NCBI GenBank assembly: GCA_023389575.1
Contig: JAEWEG010000006.1
Coordinates: 1-64,000, forward strand
DNA length: 64,000 bases
From: Chloroflexota bacterium
GTDB lineage: Bacteria; Chloroflexota; Chloroflexia; Thermomicrobiales; UBA6265
Direction of reading: 5' to 3'
The notes beneath the pieces are model-generated. The model was not told where the DNA came from, ran no database searches, and saw only the letters and a program-made list of their open reading frames with translations. The position numbers and the translations under genes were made by a program. Each line of letters starts with the position of its first letter. Position 1 is the stretch's first letter. This document shows, in pieces, positions 16,238 through 24,994 of the stretch.

Positions 16238-18223
16238 TCAGGACGCGGGCGTGGCCTCAGGGCTGGCCACCGGCGAGGCGCCCGGGGTTCCCAGGTCAGG
16301 TGTCGCCTGTGGAGTTGGTGGAACCGGTGTTGGAGTGGGCGGCAACGGAGTTGGCGTCGCCACGAGTGCTTCCTCGCCATGCCACAGCGACCAGGTGTTC
16401 CACGATTGCCACATCTTGTTTGGCTGGAACCCGGCCACGTCCGGCCGGATCAACACCGGCTGCTTCGGGAACCCGAGCCAGATCGCGAACGGATCGTCGT
16501 TCGTCTGTCGCTGCACCACCGACAGCTCTCGCTTCATCTCATCGATGTCGACCGCCCCCAGGTAGTTCACCAGCGCCTGGTCAACCTCCGGATTCCAGTA
16601 CCCTCCCGGGTTCCAGCCAGCCGGGTTGCGGCGGATGCTCCACGCCGCCCCCACCAGGTCGAACTCGTTGAAGGCGGCGTACTGGTTCAGTTGCAGCGCG
16701 ATAAGGTCGTAGTCGAACCCACCTGTCCATCGCGCCGTGAAGTCGTCCGGGCTCAACCGCTGCACCTCGAGCCCGAACCCGATCTCGCGGAAGTCGGCGT
16801 CGAGCGTATCGAGGATCGCCAGCAGGTTCTCGTCCGCGTCCTCCCGCACGATGCAGACGAACATCCCCCGATCGCCGCTGGGGCTGTCGAGAATGCCGTC
16901 GCCATCCCAGTCGCCCCATCCGTTGTCGGAGAGGAGCTTTCGGGCTTCGTCCAGATCGCGCTTCGGGTTCACCACCGCCGCGTCTATCGCCCAGGGTTGT
17001 GTCATGAACCCGGCCCGCTCGACATCGATCATGCCGCCGAAGATCGACTCCGCGTAGGCTTCACGGTTCACGGCCCGGGTCAGTGCCTCGCGCAATCCAG
17101 GCAAAGCCATCCATCCGGGGTCGATTCGCGTCGGGTTTCCGAAGTTGAATGCCGCGAAGTACGACACCGTCCCGTCGGCGACGACCAGCGATCCCTTCGT
17201 TTGAAGGTTTTCTTCGACCTTGTCGCCCGGGAACGGCCAGATCAGGTCGGCGTCGTCCTGATTCCAGGCATCGAACCGCCGGCCGAAATCTCCCTCGGCC
17301 ACCATCGTCAGCGTGTCGGCCAGCGGCACCGCCGCGAAATGCTGATCGTTGCGCCGGAATCGCACCTCGCTCTCCGATCGCTCCTCGATGATCCATGGCC
17401 CGGTTCCGATCGGGTGCCGGTCGCCGAGCGCCAACTTCGTCAACGTCCGCTCACCGACAGGCCGCTTCAACCAGTGTTCTTCCCATTGCGCTCGCTGGAA
17501 GACAGGAAGGTTCCCCGCGTTGAACGGGAACGTCCCGTCCGGCTCGTCGAACCGCACCACCAGGTGCGTCTCGTCCACCACCTCGACATCGGCGACCACG
17601 GCCAGCATGAAGAACACGGCGCTGTCATAGTCGTCCCGGTGGCACAGCAGCGAAAATCGCACGTCTTCCGCCGTCAGCGGCGACCCGTCGTGCCAGGTCA
17701 CATCGTCTCGCAGGACGATTTCCAGCGAGAGCCTGTCCTCGCTCCATTTCCACGATCGCGCCAGCCATGGTTTCGGCTCCAGGGTCACCTCGTCCACCCA
17801 GATCAACGGATCGAGGTAGCTCATCATCGTCCCAAAATCCTGCTGGAACGTGGTTGGCGCGAAATCCGCCAGGCTCCCTGGTTCCACGAACAGCCGCAGG
17901 TCACCACCGGCGATGGGCTCGCCGGTCCACACCGGCCGCTGATCCTCGATCACCTTCAGTGGATACACGGGAGTTGGCGTGGGAGTGGGAGGCTGCGTCG
18001 GCGTGGACACAGGGGTCGCGGCGACCGGAGAGGCTTGCGGGCTCGACTCCGGCGTCGCGTCGGGCGTGGCGCCCTGCGCGCGGATCGACGCGGCTCCCAC
18101 GATACTGGCCGCCGCGCCGAGCACGGTCGCCCGGCGGGTCAGCGTTCGCGGGCGTGGACATTCATCAGGGCGATCGGAAATCGTGCTCAAAGAGGGGGTC
18201 CTTCCGGGGAGAGACGCGGGCAT
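16238..18223 (-). CDS. ABC transporter substrate-binding protein, family 5 (peptide/opine type)
   Basis: This 661-residue exported protein belongs to the oligopeptide/nickel binding-protein family. A Tat-like signal (LTRRATVLGAAASIVGAAS) ends near residue 50, followed by a low-complexity linker of Pro, Thr, Ser and Ala with TPTPTP. The folded part begins about residue 95 and includes LRDDVTWHDGSPLTAEDVRFS, the family signature. The last 45 residues are again Pro/Thr-rich with ASPVASPEATPAS. No permease or ATPase genes are nearby, so its partner transporter is encoded elsewhere. The palindrome TGTACGTACG lies 45 bases before the start. Confidence 0.88.
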   Translation of the reverse strand: MPASLPGRTPSLSTISDRPDECPRPRTLTRRATVLGAAASIVGAASIRAQGATPDATPESSPQASPVAATPVSTPTQPPTPTPTPVYPLKVIEDQRPVWTGEPIAGGDLRLFVEPGSLADFAPTTFQQDFGTMMSYLDPLIWVDEVTLEPKPWLARSWKWSEDRLSLEIVLRDDVTWHDGSPLTAEDVRFSLLCHRDDYDSAVFFMLAVVADVEVVDETHLVVRFDEPDGTFPFNAGNLPVFQRAQWEEHWLKRPVGERTLTKLALGDRHPIGTGPWIIEERSESEVRFRRNDQHFAAVPLADTLTMVAEGDFGRRFDAWNQDDADLIWPFPGDKVEENLQTKGSLVVADGTVSYFAAFNFGNPTRIDPGWMALPGLREALTRAVNREAYAESIFGGMIDVERAGFMTQPWAIDAAVVNPKRDLDEARKLLSDNGWGDWDGDGILDSPSGDRGMFVCIVREDADENLLAILDTLDADFREIGFGLEVQRLSPDDFTARWTGGFDYDLIALQLNQYAAFNEFDLVGAAWSIRRNPAGWNPGGYWNPEVDQALVNYLGAVDIDEMKRELSVVQRQTNDDPFAIWLGFPKQPVLIRPDVAGFQPNKMWQSWNTWSLWHGEEALVATPTPLPPTPTPVPPTPQATPDLGTPGASPVASPEATPAS

Positions 18224-18263
18224 GGTGTCGCCTGTCGGGGCGACGGGCGGAATACGCTCATGA

Positions 18264-18277
18264 TAGCTGTACGTACG
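18264..18277. promoter_or_regulatory. Palindromic motif TGTACGTACG, copy 2
   Basis: TAGCTGTACGTAC here repeats the 13 bases found at 1883-1895. It lies in the 76-base gap between the LysE-family gene and the binding-protein gene, where the promoter of the latter is expected. Confidence 0.4.
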
Positions 18278-18299
18278 ATGTGGGCTCGGAGATGCCTGC

Positions 18300-18941
18300 T
18301 CAGGTCAGCGCACGAATGCCCTGGTAGAGGAAGTAGATGGCGAACCCGATGATGAGCACCCCGCTCGCGCCCGTGATCCAGCGCATCGCGGGTCCCGTCA
18401 CGAACCGCCGCGACAACTGCGCCACCACCGAGAGCGTCGTCACCCACGCCAGCAGGCCGAGGAATACTCCGCCCACCAGCACCGGCGCCCCGACCCTCCC
18501 CGACCGGTCGACCGCTTCCGCCACCAGCGCCGCGCCGACCGACAGCCAGTAGATGATTCCCATGGGACTCAGCGCAGCGATCAGGAAGCCGGTGATGTAG
18601 CTCCTCCGGCCCCTGGGAGCCTCCGACTCGGTCACTTCCGGCGGGTTGAGCGCGCTCCGCAGGCTGGAGTAGCCGACCCACCCCAGCATCACCGCCCCGG
18701 CGAGGAACAGCGGGGCTCTCAGTCCCGGGCGGTCGGCGATGGGAGTCAGGCCGGTGACGATGATCACGGCGTAGATCGTGTCGGCCGTGAGCGCCCCCAG
18801 GCCGACCAGCCAGCCGCTCCGGAAGCCGTGGCGCAATCCCCGGGTGATGATCTCGATGTTGACTGGCCCGATCGGCGCGGCAAGCGCCACGCCGACGAAC
18901 ATGCCGTAGACAACCAGGCCAGCGAACTCTGTAAGCGACAC
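18300..18941 (-). CDS. LysE-family amino-acid/metabolite exporter
   Basis: A 213-residue inner-membrane protein with six hydrophobic segments. The N-terminal motif VALAAPIGPVNIEIITRGL and the following GWLVGLGALTADTIYA match LysE/RhtB exporters, which expel amino acids or similar small molecules. The substrate cannot be named. It precedes the family 5 binding-protein gene on the same strand with a 76-base gap, so co-transcription is possible but not certain. Confidence 0.9.
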   Translation of the reverse strand: MSLTEFAGLVVYGMFVGVALAAPIGPVNIEIITRGLRHGFRSGWLVGLGALTADTIYAVIIVTGLTPIADRPGLRAPLFLAGAVMLGWVGYSSLRSALNPPEVTESEAPRGRRSYITGFLIAALSPMGIIYWLSVGAALVAEAVDRSGRVGAPVLVGGVFLGLLAWVTTLSVVAQLSRRFVTGPAMRWITGASGVLIIGFAIYFLYQGIRALT

Positions 18942-19099
18942 CGTAATACCTCGGATTAGGCGGCACGACGGGCGCTCATCACTCCATTCGTCCTCCCAGG
19001 GTCAACCAGTCGTACATCGTATCATGTCACCAGCATGAACCCGCCAGTATGCGTGCCGAAGTGGCACGGGACAACGCCAGCGTTCGCAGGGAGCCAGCG

Positions 19100-20743
19100 A
19101 TGACAGGGAACGTCAATGGAGATCGTCCATCAGGAGACGCGGAACAGGACTTGACGGGCGAGCAACCGAGCCAGGATCTCCATCCCGCCATCGACCCCCG
19201 TGAAGCACCCAGTGGGAACTCGGAACCGGCCGCCGTGGCGCCTCCGCTGGATGTCGACGAGCGCGAAGGGGCCGATTCGAGCCACGAATCCTCGGAACCG
19301 ATCGAGATGCCCGGGACCCATGACGACCTTCAGTCCGAGGAAGACGATTTCGATACCGGATTTACCCCGATCGATCTCGGTGACGACCCGGATTCCCCTG
19401 GCTCGACGGATTCCGCCACCGTCGACGAGGTTTCCGCCGCGTCCAGCGAAGAATCCAGTCCAGGTGCTCCTCCCTCCCCCGGCGCGGAGCCGGGCGACGA
19501 GCGGGAAACCACTTCCCTCCCTCCGTCAGAGACCGCGAAGCCTGCCACTGGCACGAACCCGATCGCCGGGGCGGCCGCGTCGGTCAGTGGCGCGTTCTCG
19601 CGGTTCAACGTTGGCGGGCTCTTCCGCGCCAGGGACGACTCGGCGAACGGAGCCGCGGATGGGCCTGGAACTCAGGAACAGGAGCGCGACCCAGACGCCC
19701 CTCTGCCTCCGCCTCGCCGGATCGACGGCTTCCGGGGCTTCCTCGATCCGCGGCTCCATATGCCAGATTTGATACCTCACCGACGGTTCACCGCCGCCGC
19801 GGTGATCGTCGCCGTGCTCATGCTCCTGTCGAACAGCGCCGGTCTGGCCCTGATCGTGCTCGGGAGCATCGTGCCGGTGCTGATCGTCATGACCCTCACC
19901 CAGCACGACGTGTTCGAGAAGGAATCGAATCTCATCGTCGCCGCGCTCGCGGTGGCCGGTGGCGTGGCCGGATTGCTCGTGGGGTGGATTTCGGCCTGGG
20001 TCGTGAGCTCGCAGTGGTTCGACACGGGCCGGCTCAACTTCGGTGCCAGCGGATTCGGCGGTCGATTCGCCGAGGCGGCGGGTTCGGCGCCCTTCATGGT
20101 CTGGATGGTGGCGGGGCTGCTGTTGCCGGCCGCCGCCATCGTCGGGATCGGCGCGGTGCCCGTGGTCCTTCGCCGGTGGCCTCAGTTTCGCAACGAGGTG
20201 ATGGACGGCATGATCATGGCCGGCGCCTCGGCCGCTGGACTTTCGATCGGCCTCGGCGTCGTGTACTGGCTGCCGATGATCAACGGTGATGGCCCGCTGG
20301 CGCGGGTTAGCGACTGGACCCTGATGATCGTCGGGGTCAACATCCTGCGCCCCCTCATCATCACCCTCTGTGGCGCGATGATTGGCGCGGGGGTGTGGCG
20401 CTACATGTTGAGCACCTCCTCGTCGCTGGCCATCTATCCAGCGGTCGCCGGGGTGGTCGGAATCTTCCTGATGGTGATGGGGTCGATCCAGTTGCAGTCG
20501 ACCGGCATCTGGGCCGAGTTCCTGTGGACCGCCCTGGTGGCCGTCGCGGCATTCGTCCTGTACCGCCGCGTGCTCGACCAGGCGGTCGAGACCGACCGTC
20601 GGGCGCTGGGAGGCCAGGAACAGCGCATGGTTTGCCCTCACTGTCACCAGGTGACACCCATCGGCATCTACTGCGCGCGATGTGGTCAGCCCCTCGCGGA
20701 ACAGCCGGCGACTGGACCCGAAGGTGACGCAACCCCCGCTTAA
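19100..20743 (+). CDS. Membrane protein with acidic N-terminus and C-terminal zinc ribbon
   Basis: A 547-residue protein of unknown function. Residues 1 to about 190 are acidic, rich in Asp, Glu, Ser and Pro and probably disordered. About six to eight hydrophobic segments follow from residue 235 (TAAAVIVAVLMLLSNSAGLA onward). The C-terminus carries a double CxxC zinc ribbon, CPHCHQ...CARCGQ, around residues 515-535. The ATG at 19100 with AGGGAG upstream was chosen over one at 19049. A strong hairpin follows the stop. Such zinc ribbons often occur in membrane proteins that bind other proteins; no role is assigned. Confidence 0.8.
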   Translation: MTGNVNGDRPSGDAEQDLTGEQPSQDLHPAIDPREAPSGNSEPAAVAPPLDVDEREGADSSHESSEPIEMPGTHDDLQSEEDDFDTGFTPIDLGDDPDSPGSTDSATVDEVSAASSEESSPGAPPSPGAEPGDERETTSLPPSETAKPATGTNPIAGAAASVSGAFSRFNVGGLFRARDDSANGAADGPGTQEQERDPDAPLPPPRRIDGFRGFLDPRLHMPDLIPHRRFTAAAVIVAVLMLLSNSAGLALIVLGSIVPVLIVMTLTQHDVFEKESNLIVAALAVAGGVAGLLVGWISAWVVSSQWFDTGRLNFGASGFGGRFAEAAGSAPFMVWMVAGLLLPAAAIVGIGAVPVVLRRWPQFRNEVMDGMIMAGASAAGLSIGLGVVYWLPMINGDGPLARVSDWTLMIVGVNILRPLIITLCGAMIGAGVWRYMLSTSSSLAIYPAVAGVVGIFLMVMGSIQLQSTGIWAEFLWTALVAVAAFVLYRRVLDQAVETDRRALGGQEQRMVCPHCHQVTPIGIYCARCGQPLAEQPATGPEGDATPA

Positions 20744-20749
20744 CGTGAA

Positions 20750-20775
20750 CCGGCCCGCTCGTTGGAGCGGGCCGG
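20750..20775 (+). terminator. Strong hairpin terminator
   Basis: CCGGCCCGCTC and GAGCGGGCCGG form 11 pairs around GTTG, 7 bases after the stop of the membrane protein gene; a loose T-rich run (TGTTCTTCT) follows. Confidence 0.75.
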
Positions 20776-21255
20776 AACATGTTCTTCTCTGAAGCATCTG
20801 TCTGAGGTCGCCACCCTGGGAAAGGTAAACGTCACAGGCTCAGGGGACCTATGCTATTGCCGCCCCTGAGAACCCCGCTCCATGCCCCGCAAGCGGGCCA
20901 TGAATCTTGATGGACGCCACCGAGTGGTGCATTCGGTGACGGACAACGAAGTACCGAAGGCCGGAGTTGGCCAGCGGCCGGGTTCCTGGGAGTACTGGAA
21001 AGGCAACGCCCTTTCGAACGCTTCCAGCCACCTACAATGCCGGATTCTCTTCGGATGATCGGTAGTCCCGATGTCCTGAAGCACCCGGCGGAACGTCGAC
21101 GCTTCAGTAATGGTTACGGTATGCCGCCGGAGGGCGAATGTCAAGCGACTGCTAATGTCATGATGGTGTCCGAAAGAGTATTCCGGGCGGAAACTTCCAT
21201 GAGAACGCCATGCGCCTGGGCAATCAACTCAGGGGCTACATGCACGGAAAGCTGA
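20776..21255. other. Gap without supported gene
   Basis: About 480 bases with only short overlapping frames on both strands that lack ribosome sites and family motifs. I see no tRNA or clear RNA structure. It may hold decayed coding sequence. Confidence 0.4.
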
Positions 21256-21849
21256 TTACGTGAGGTCGCCGAGATCGATCACATGGTCGCTGCCTCGGGC
21301 GTCGGTCGCCCGGATCTCCCGGCCCAGCGAGAATATGTCGCTGTTTTCATCCGCCGTTTCCACGGTTCCCGCGGCGGCGTCGATGAGGAGTGCCTTCCTG
21401 CTGCCCGCGTTTTCGAGGATCTGGCGAAGCTCCCCCTCGCGGTCGACCAGGTTCAACGTGCCCGCCCGCGTTGGCGACAGCCGGCGAAGCGTCACCGGAC
21501 GCCTGCTCCAGACCAGCACGAGCCGCACGTCAGGGTCGAGCCGCTCCTCGACCCAGGCGATCGCCGCCGCGGTGCGATGTCGAGTGCTTGTACGGTCATC
21601 CACCAGGGCCAGGAACACACGGCCCGCCAGCACGTCCGCCATCCGAACCCGCTGCCCGTTGAGTCGTTCGACCACGGACTGCTGGATGTCCATCAGCGTG
21701 CTCGTACCCGGTCGGAAGGCGTGCGCCTCCGCGGGGAAGTCGTCATCGTCGCCGATGCCCGAGTGGCCGTTCTGGCCAAACGCATCCCTCGCATGCGCAT
21801 GTCTCGAGGCGCTCACTGACCGTATCCGTGATTCATGGACAAACTCCAT
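21256..21849 (-). CDS. Uncharacterised protein
   Basis: A 197-residue frame, or 227 residues if the ATG at 21939 is used; another candidate start is at 21693. The central part LNGQRVRMADVLAGRVFLALVDD faintly resembles the start of redoxin-like domains, but there is no catalytic Cys, so this is not a functional call. The C-terminal part has a hydrophobic KALLIDAAAG segment. No neighbour suggests a role. Codon pattern looks coding, yet homology evidence is absent. Confidence 0.45.
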   Translation of the reverse strand: MEFVHESRIRSVSASRHAHARDAFGQNGHSGIGDDDDFPAEAHAFRPGTSTLMDIQQSVVERLNGQRVRMADVLAGRVFLALVDDRTSTRHRTAAAIAWVEERLDPDVRLVLVWSRRPVTLRRLSPTRAGTLNLVDREGELRQILENAGSRKALLIDAAAGTVETADENSDIFSLGREIRATDARGSDHVIDLGDLT

Positions 21850-22074
21850 CGTTGTCTTGGTGAAGAAACCGCCTTCCAGGGGTGTGGCGAACCAGCGCGA
21901 TGCTCCAGGACCGTGAAGAGCCGGGAGTCGCGAATGCACTCGCCATGCAAGTCATCCGAACCCTGTACACAAATGGTGCCGGATTGAAGGGCCGCTGGCA
22001 TCCTGAAAATTGCGGATATTGGCGCGACCGCTCCCTACGTAATCGCCATCGGATTACTTAGGCCCCAGACGCGA

Positions 22075-22118
22075 GACACCCCACGACGTGACTTGCCAGA
22101 GTCACGTCGTGGGGTGTC
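22075..22118. terminator. 19-base-pair inverted repeat after DAHP synthase gene
   Basis: GACACCCCACGACGTGACT pairs perfectly with its complement around the loop TGCCAG. It lies 31 bases past the stop of the minus-strand DAHP synthase gene. There is no T-tract, but the stem is among the strongest in the window. Confidence 0.6.
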
Positions 22119-22149
22119 GGCGCTTCAGCGAGAGTGGAACGGGAGTTGG

Positions 22150-23244
22150 CTAGGCGATTGCCTCCAGCGTCGTGTCCGCGCCGGCGGTCGCTCCAACCAG
22201 GGTCGAGATCGCCGCGAGGTCATCGTCGTTCTCGGCGTCCGAGCGGTCGAAGTCGCTGAGCGCCATGTGCAGCACGCGCGCGCGGCGGTGAATGCGGTCC
22301 AGTTCGGCCGGGGTGATGGTCTGGTACCCATCGCTCAGCGCGTTGTCGGGGTCCGGGTGAACCTCCAGCATCAGGCCATCGGCGCCGGCGGCCAGTCCGG
22401 CCATCGCCATCCGCGCCACCAGCGATCGGCGTCCGGTCCCGTGGCTGGGGTCGACCACGATGGGGAGGTGCGAGACCTCCTTGATCGATGGCACCACGTT
22501 CAGGTCCAGGCTGAAGCGGAAGGCCGAATCGAAGGCGCGGATACCGCGCTCGCACAGCACGACGTTCGTGTTCCCGCCCGCCATGATGTATTCGGCGCTC
22601 ATCAGGAACTCTTCCTGCGTCGCCGCGAACCCGCGCTTGAGCAGCACGGGCACGTTCGACTTCGCCACGCGTTTGAGCAGCGGGAAGTTGGCCATGTTGC
22701 GCGAGCCGATCTGGAGCATGTCAACGTAGCTGGACACCAGGTCCACCTGTTCGGGCTCCATCACTTCGGTAACGACCGGTAGGCCGGTCACCTCGCGAGC
22801 CGCGGCCAGCGCCTTCAGGCCCTCCTCGCCAAGTCCCTGGAAGGAGTACGGCGAACTTCGGGGCTTGAACGCCCCGCCCCGCAGGATGTTCGCGCCCGCG
22901 GCCTTCACCGACTTGCCAATCTCGATCTGGTCGGCGGTGGACTCGATCGAGCACGGGCCCGCCATGATCACCGGGTCGCCGCCGCCAATCGCGACATCGC
23001 CCACCATCACAACCGACCGCTCACGCGCTTCGATACTCGCCATCATGAAGGGCTTGTGGATCGTCTGGACATCCGCCACGCCGCTGAGGTCGAGGCCGTC
23101 CAGCGAGACGTTGCCCGCGATTCCGATAACCTCGCCACCGCGGCCATTGGCCATCGCCTGGCTGTGCAGGCCCCGCTCGTTGGCCAGCGACATCACGCGG
23201 TCCCTGGTTGATGAAGGCGCGTCTTCCGAAAGGTGAATCAACAT
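22150..23244 (-). CDS. aroF: 3-deoxy-7-phosphoheptulonate (DAHP) synthase, type I-beta
   Basis: This enzyme joins phosphoenolpyruvate and erythrose 4-phosphate, the first step to Phe, Tyr and Trp. The 364-residue protein has an N-terminal ferredoxin-like regulatory domain (about residues 1-80) and a barrel with VIMAGPCSIES, LRGGAFKPRSSPYSFQG, LLKRGFAATQEEF and VDPSHGTGRR. The ATG at 23244 has CAGGAG upstream; a 26-codon upstream extension is not supported. A terminator and an aromatic-rich leader peptide lie just upstream on the same strand, so synthesis is probably controlled by attenuation. A tail of about 35 residues after RARVLHMALSDF is acidic and variable. Confidence 0.95.
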   Translation of the reverse strand: MLIHLSEDAPSSTRDRVMSLANERGLHSQAMANGRGGEVIGIAGNVSLDGLDLSGVADVQTIHKPFMMASIEARERSVVMVGDVAIGGGDPVIMAGPCSIESTADQIEIGKSVKAAGANILRGGAFKPRSSPYSFQGLGEEGLKALAAAREVTGLPVVTEVMEPEQVDLVSSYVDMLQIGSRNMANFPLLKRVAKSNVPVLLKRGFAATQEEFLMSAEYIMAGGNTNVVLCERGIRAFDSAFRFSLDLNVVPSIKEVSHLPIVVDPSHGTGRRSLVARMAMAGLAAGADGLMLEVHPDPDNALSDGYQTITPAELDRIHRRARVLHMALSDFDRSDAENDDDLAAISTLVGATAGADTTLEAIA

Positions 23245-23320
23245 GGTGTGCTCCTGTCTCCCGCTGTAGCTCTTCGCGAATCGCTCGAATGTCCCGCCTT
23301 CCCGGAAATCTCCGGGAAAC

Positions 23321-23346
23321 AAAAAACCGAGGCATGTGCCTCGGTT
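23321..23346 (-). terminator. Leader terminator (attenuator) upstream of aroF
   Basis: Read on the minus strand, AACCGAGGCA and TGCCTCGGTT pair, followed at once by a run of T residues (TTTTTTG). It has the form of an intrinsic terminator and lies between the leader peptide and the aroF start, about 75 bases before that start, where termination would shut off aroF. Confidence 0.85.
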
Positions 23347-23371
23347 CCCCCTCGATCTCTAGCTTGCGTGT

Positions 23372-23420
23372 GGCAGTTGGCGCTGGTTAGCCAAACTGCC
23401 CCGCCAGCTGAGCTGGGGGG
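23372..23420 (-). promoter_or_regulatory. Paired leader hairpins of the aroF attenuator
   Basis: Two stems occupy the end of the leader. One pairs CCAGC/GCTGG with flanking CCCC/GGGG (23399-23420) just downstream of the aromatic codons on the minus strand. The other pairs GGCAGTTTGGC with GCCAACTGCC (23372-23400, one bulge) and spans the leader stop codon. They share two bases, so they compete, as expected of an attenuator. I could not identify the exact antiterminator pairing by eye. Confidence 0.55.
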
Positions 23421-23572
23421 TTGGCAAACCAGTAATAGAACGACGAATTCGGCGAAGCCTTCAGGCTCACCGGGGTTTCGATCCGCTCTTCGACTGGTGG
23501 GTTACTACGGTGTTCTTTCATAACACACGCAGCGTAGCCGCTGGAATTCCTGGTGTCAATACCCTTCGCCAT
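23387..23572 (-). CDS. Aromatic leader peptide (Phe-Tyr-Tyr-Trp-Phe)
   Basis: A 61-residue frame, or 44 residues if translation starts at the ATG at 23521. AAGGA precedes the ATG at 23572 at good spacing. Five consecutive codons at 23426-23440 read Phe, Tyr, Tyr, Trp, Phe, covering all three end products of the pathway of the next gene. The frame stops at TAA 23387, about 40 bases before the terminator stem. Ribosome stalling when any aromatic tRNA is uncharged could favour read-through into aroF. Such leader peptides are known for trp and phe operons; this exact arrangement is inferred from sequence. Confidence 0.75.
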   Translation of the reverse strand: MAKGIDTRNSSGYAACVMKEHRSNPPVEERIETPVSLKASPNSSFYYWFANPPAQLAGQFG

Positions 23573-23769
23573 GTGTTCCGTCCTTGAGACCGTCCCACCG
23601 TACATCCGGCCGGAAGCCTGGCGAACACGGGACTGGTACTGGCGGGCTCGGCGCATCCGGGGCACAATCGCATGCACACGCCCAGTATCCCGGGGACAGC
23701 GGCCCGCCAAGAAGTTTGGCGTCTTCCGGCTCCTCCCCAACCCGGATCGTCGCTTGTTGAGGAGCCCAC

Positions 23770-24930
23770 ATGCTCGTCCGATTCATTCGCAGCGAACCGG
23801 CCGCGGCCGTCGTACTTCTCGCCGCCGCCGCGCTGGCGATGATTGTCGCCAACTCCCCCCTCGGCTCGACCTACGAGGACGTGCTGCATGCCAATGTCCT
23901 GGGACTCTCCGTCCTCCACTGGATCAACGATGGCCTGATGGCGCTCTTTTTCCTGCTGGTGGGAATCGAGATTAAGCAGGAACTGTTTGGAGGATCGCTT
24001 TCAGCCTGGGGAGCGCGGGCGCTGCCTGGCATCGCCGCACTTGGTGGAATGGTCGTTCCCGCCTTGATCTTCGTCGCCGTCAATGCCGGCGATCCCGATC
24101 ACCTTGCCGGATGGGCAATCCCCTCCGCGACCGACATCGCCTTCTCCATCGGCGTCCTCGCCCTGATCGGATCTCGTGTTCCGGCGGCCATCCGTGTCAT
24201 TCTCGTCAGCATCGCCATCATCGACGACCTCGGCGCCATCGTGATCATCGCGCTGTTCTACTCGTCGAACCTGGCATTCGGCTGGCTGGGATTGGCCGCC
24301 GTTTCAATCGCCGCGCTGGTGGTGCTCAACCGGCGACATGTCTACTCCCTGATTCCCTATGGCCTGGTGGGACTCGCGCTGTGGATCAGCCTGTACCAGT
24401 CTGGCATTCACGCCACGCTCAGTGGCGTGGTGCTCGCCCTCGCCATACCGTCGCGAAATCCGGATCAACCCGAACGCTCGCCCATGAAAGTGACGGAGCA
24501 TGCGTTGCTGAACTGGGTGAATTTCGGAATTCTGCCACTGTTCGGGTTCGCCAATGCCGGTGTCGCGTTCTCCGGGCTGGAGCGGTCGGATATCATCGGA
24601 TCCCTTCCGATCGGCGTGGCGCTCGGCCTGTTCCTCGGCAAGCAGATCGGCATCTTCAGCGCCATCTGGCTGACGATCAGGTCTGGCCTGGCTCCGATGC
24701 CCGCGGGCGTCACCTGGACCCAGATCCACGCGATGGCCGTCATCTGCGGAATAGGGTTCACCATGAGCCTGTTCATCGGCGGACTCGCCTTCGCCAACGA
24801 TCCGCACCTGCTCGATGCCACCAAGGTGGGCGTCATTGGCGGCTCGATCTGCTCGGCGGTCGTCGGCACGGTGCTCATGCGCCGGACCCTGCGCGATAAC
24901 ACCGTTGAAGACGTGAGCGCCTCGACCTGA
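23770..24930 (+). CDS. nhaA: Na+/H+ antiporter NhaA
   Basis: NhaA exchanges sodium for protons across the inner membrane and helps pH and salt balance. The 386-residue protein has about twelve hydrophobic segments, the functional paired Asp in IAIIDDLGAIVIIALFY, and SATDIAFSIGVLAL. GAGG precedes the ATG. It is divergent from the aroF leader across about 200 bases. Length and motifs fit the family fully. Confidence 0.95.
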   Translation: MLVRFIRSEPAAAVVLLAAAALAMIVANSPLGSTYEDVLHANVLGLSVLHWINDGLMALFFLLVGIEIKQELFGGSLSAWGARALPGIAALGGMVVPALIFVAVNAGDPDHLAGWAIPSATDIAFSIGVLALIGSRVPAAIRVILVSIAIIDDLGAIVIIALFYSSNLAFGWLGLAAVSIAALVVLNRRHVYSLIPYGLVGLALWISLYQSGIHATLSGVVLALAIPSRNPDQPERSPMKVTEHALLNWVNFGILPLFGFANAGVAFSGLERSDIIGSLPIGVALGLFLGKQIGIFSAIWLTIRSGLAPMPAGVTWTQIHAMAVICGIGFTMSLFIGGLAFANDPHLLDATKVGVIGGSICSAVVGTVLMRRTLRDNTVEDVSAST

Positions 24931-24994
24931 TCGGCCGGGGCGCTCACGTTCCGGTGCCAGTGTGTGGCGACCCGGATGCTAGGTGAGGATCGAA

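Noticed and set aside
20854..21144. A 96-residue minus-strand frame.
   Set aside because: No ribosome site, no promoter and no family features; composition resembles non-coding frames.
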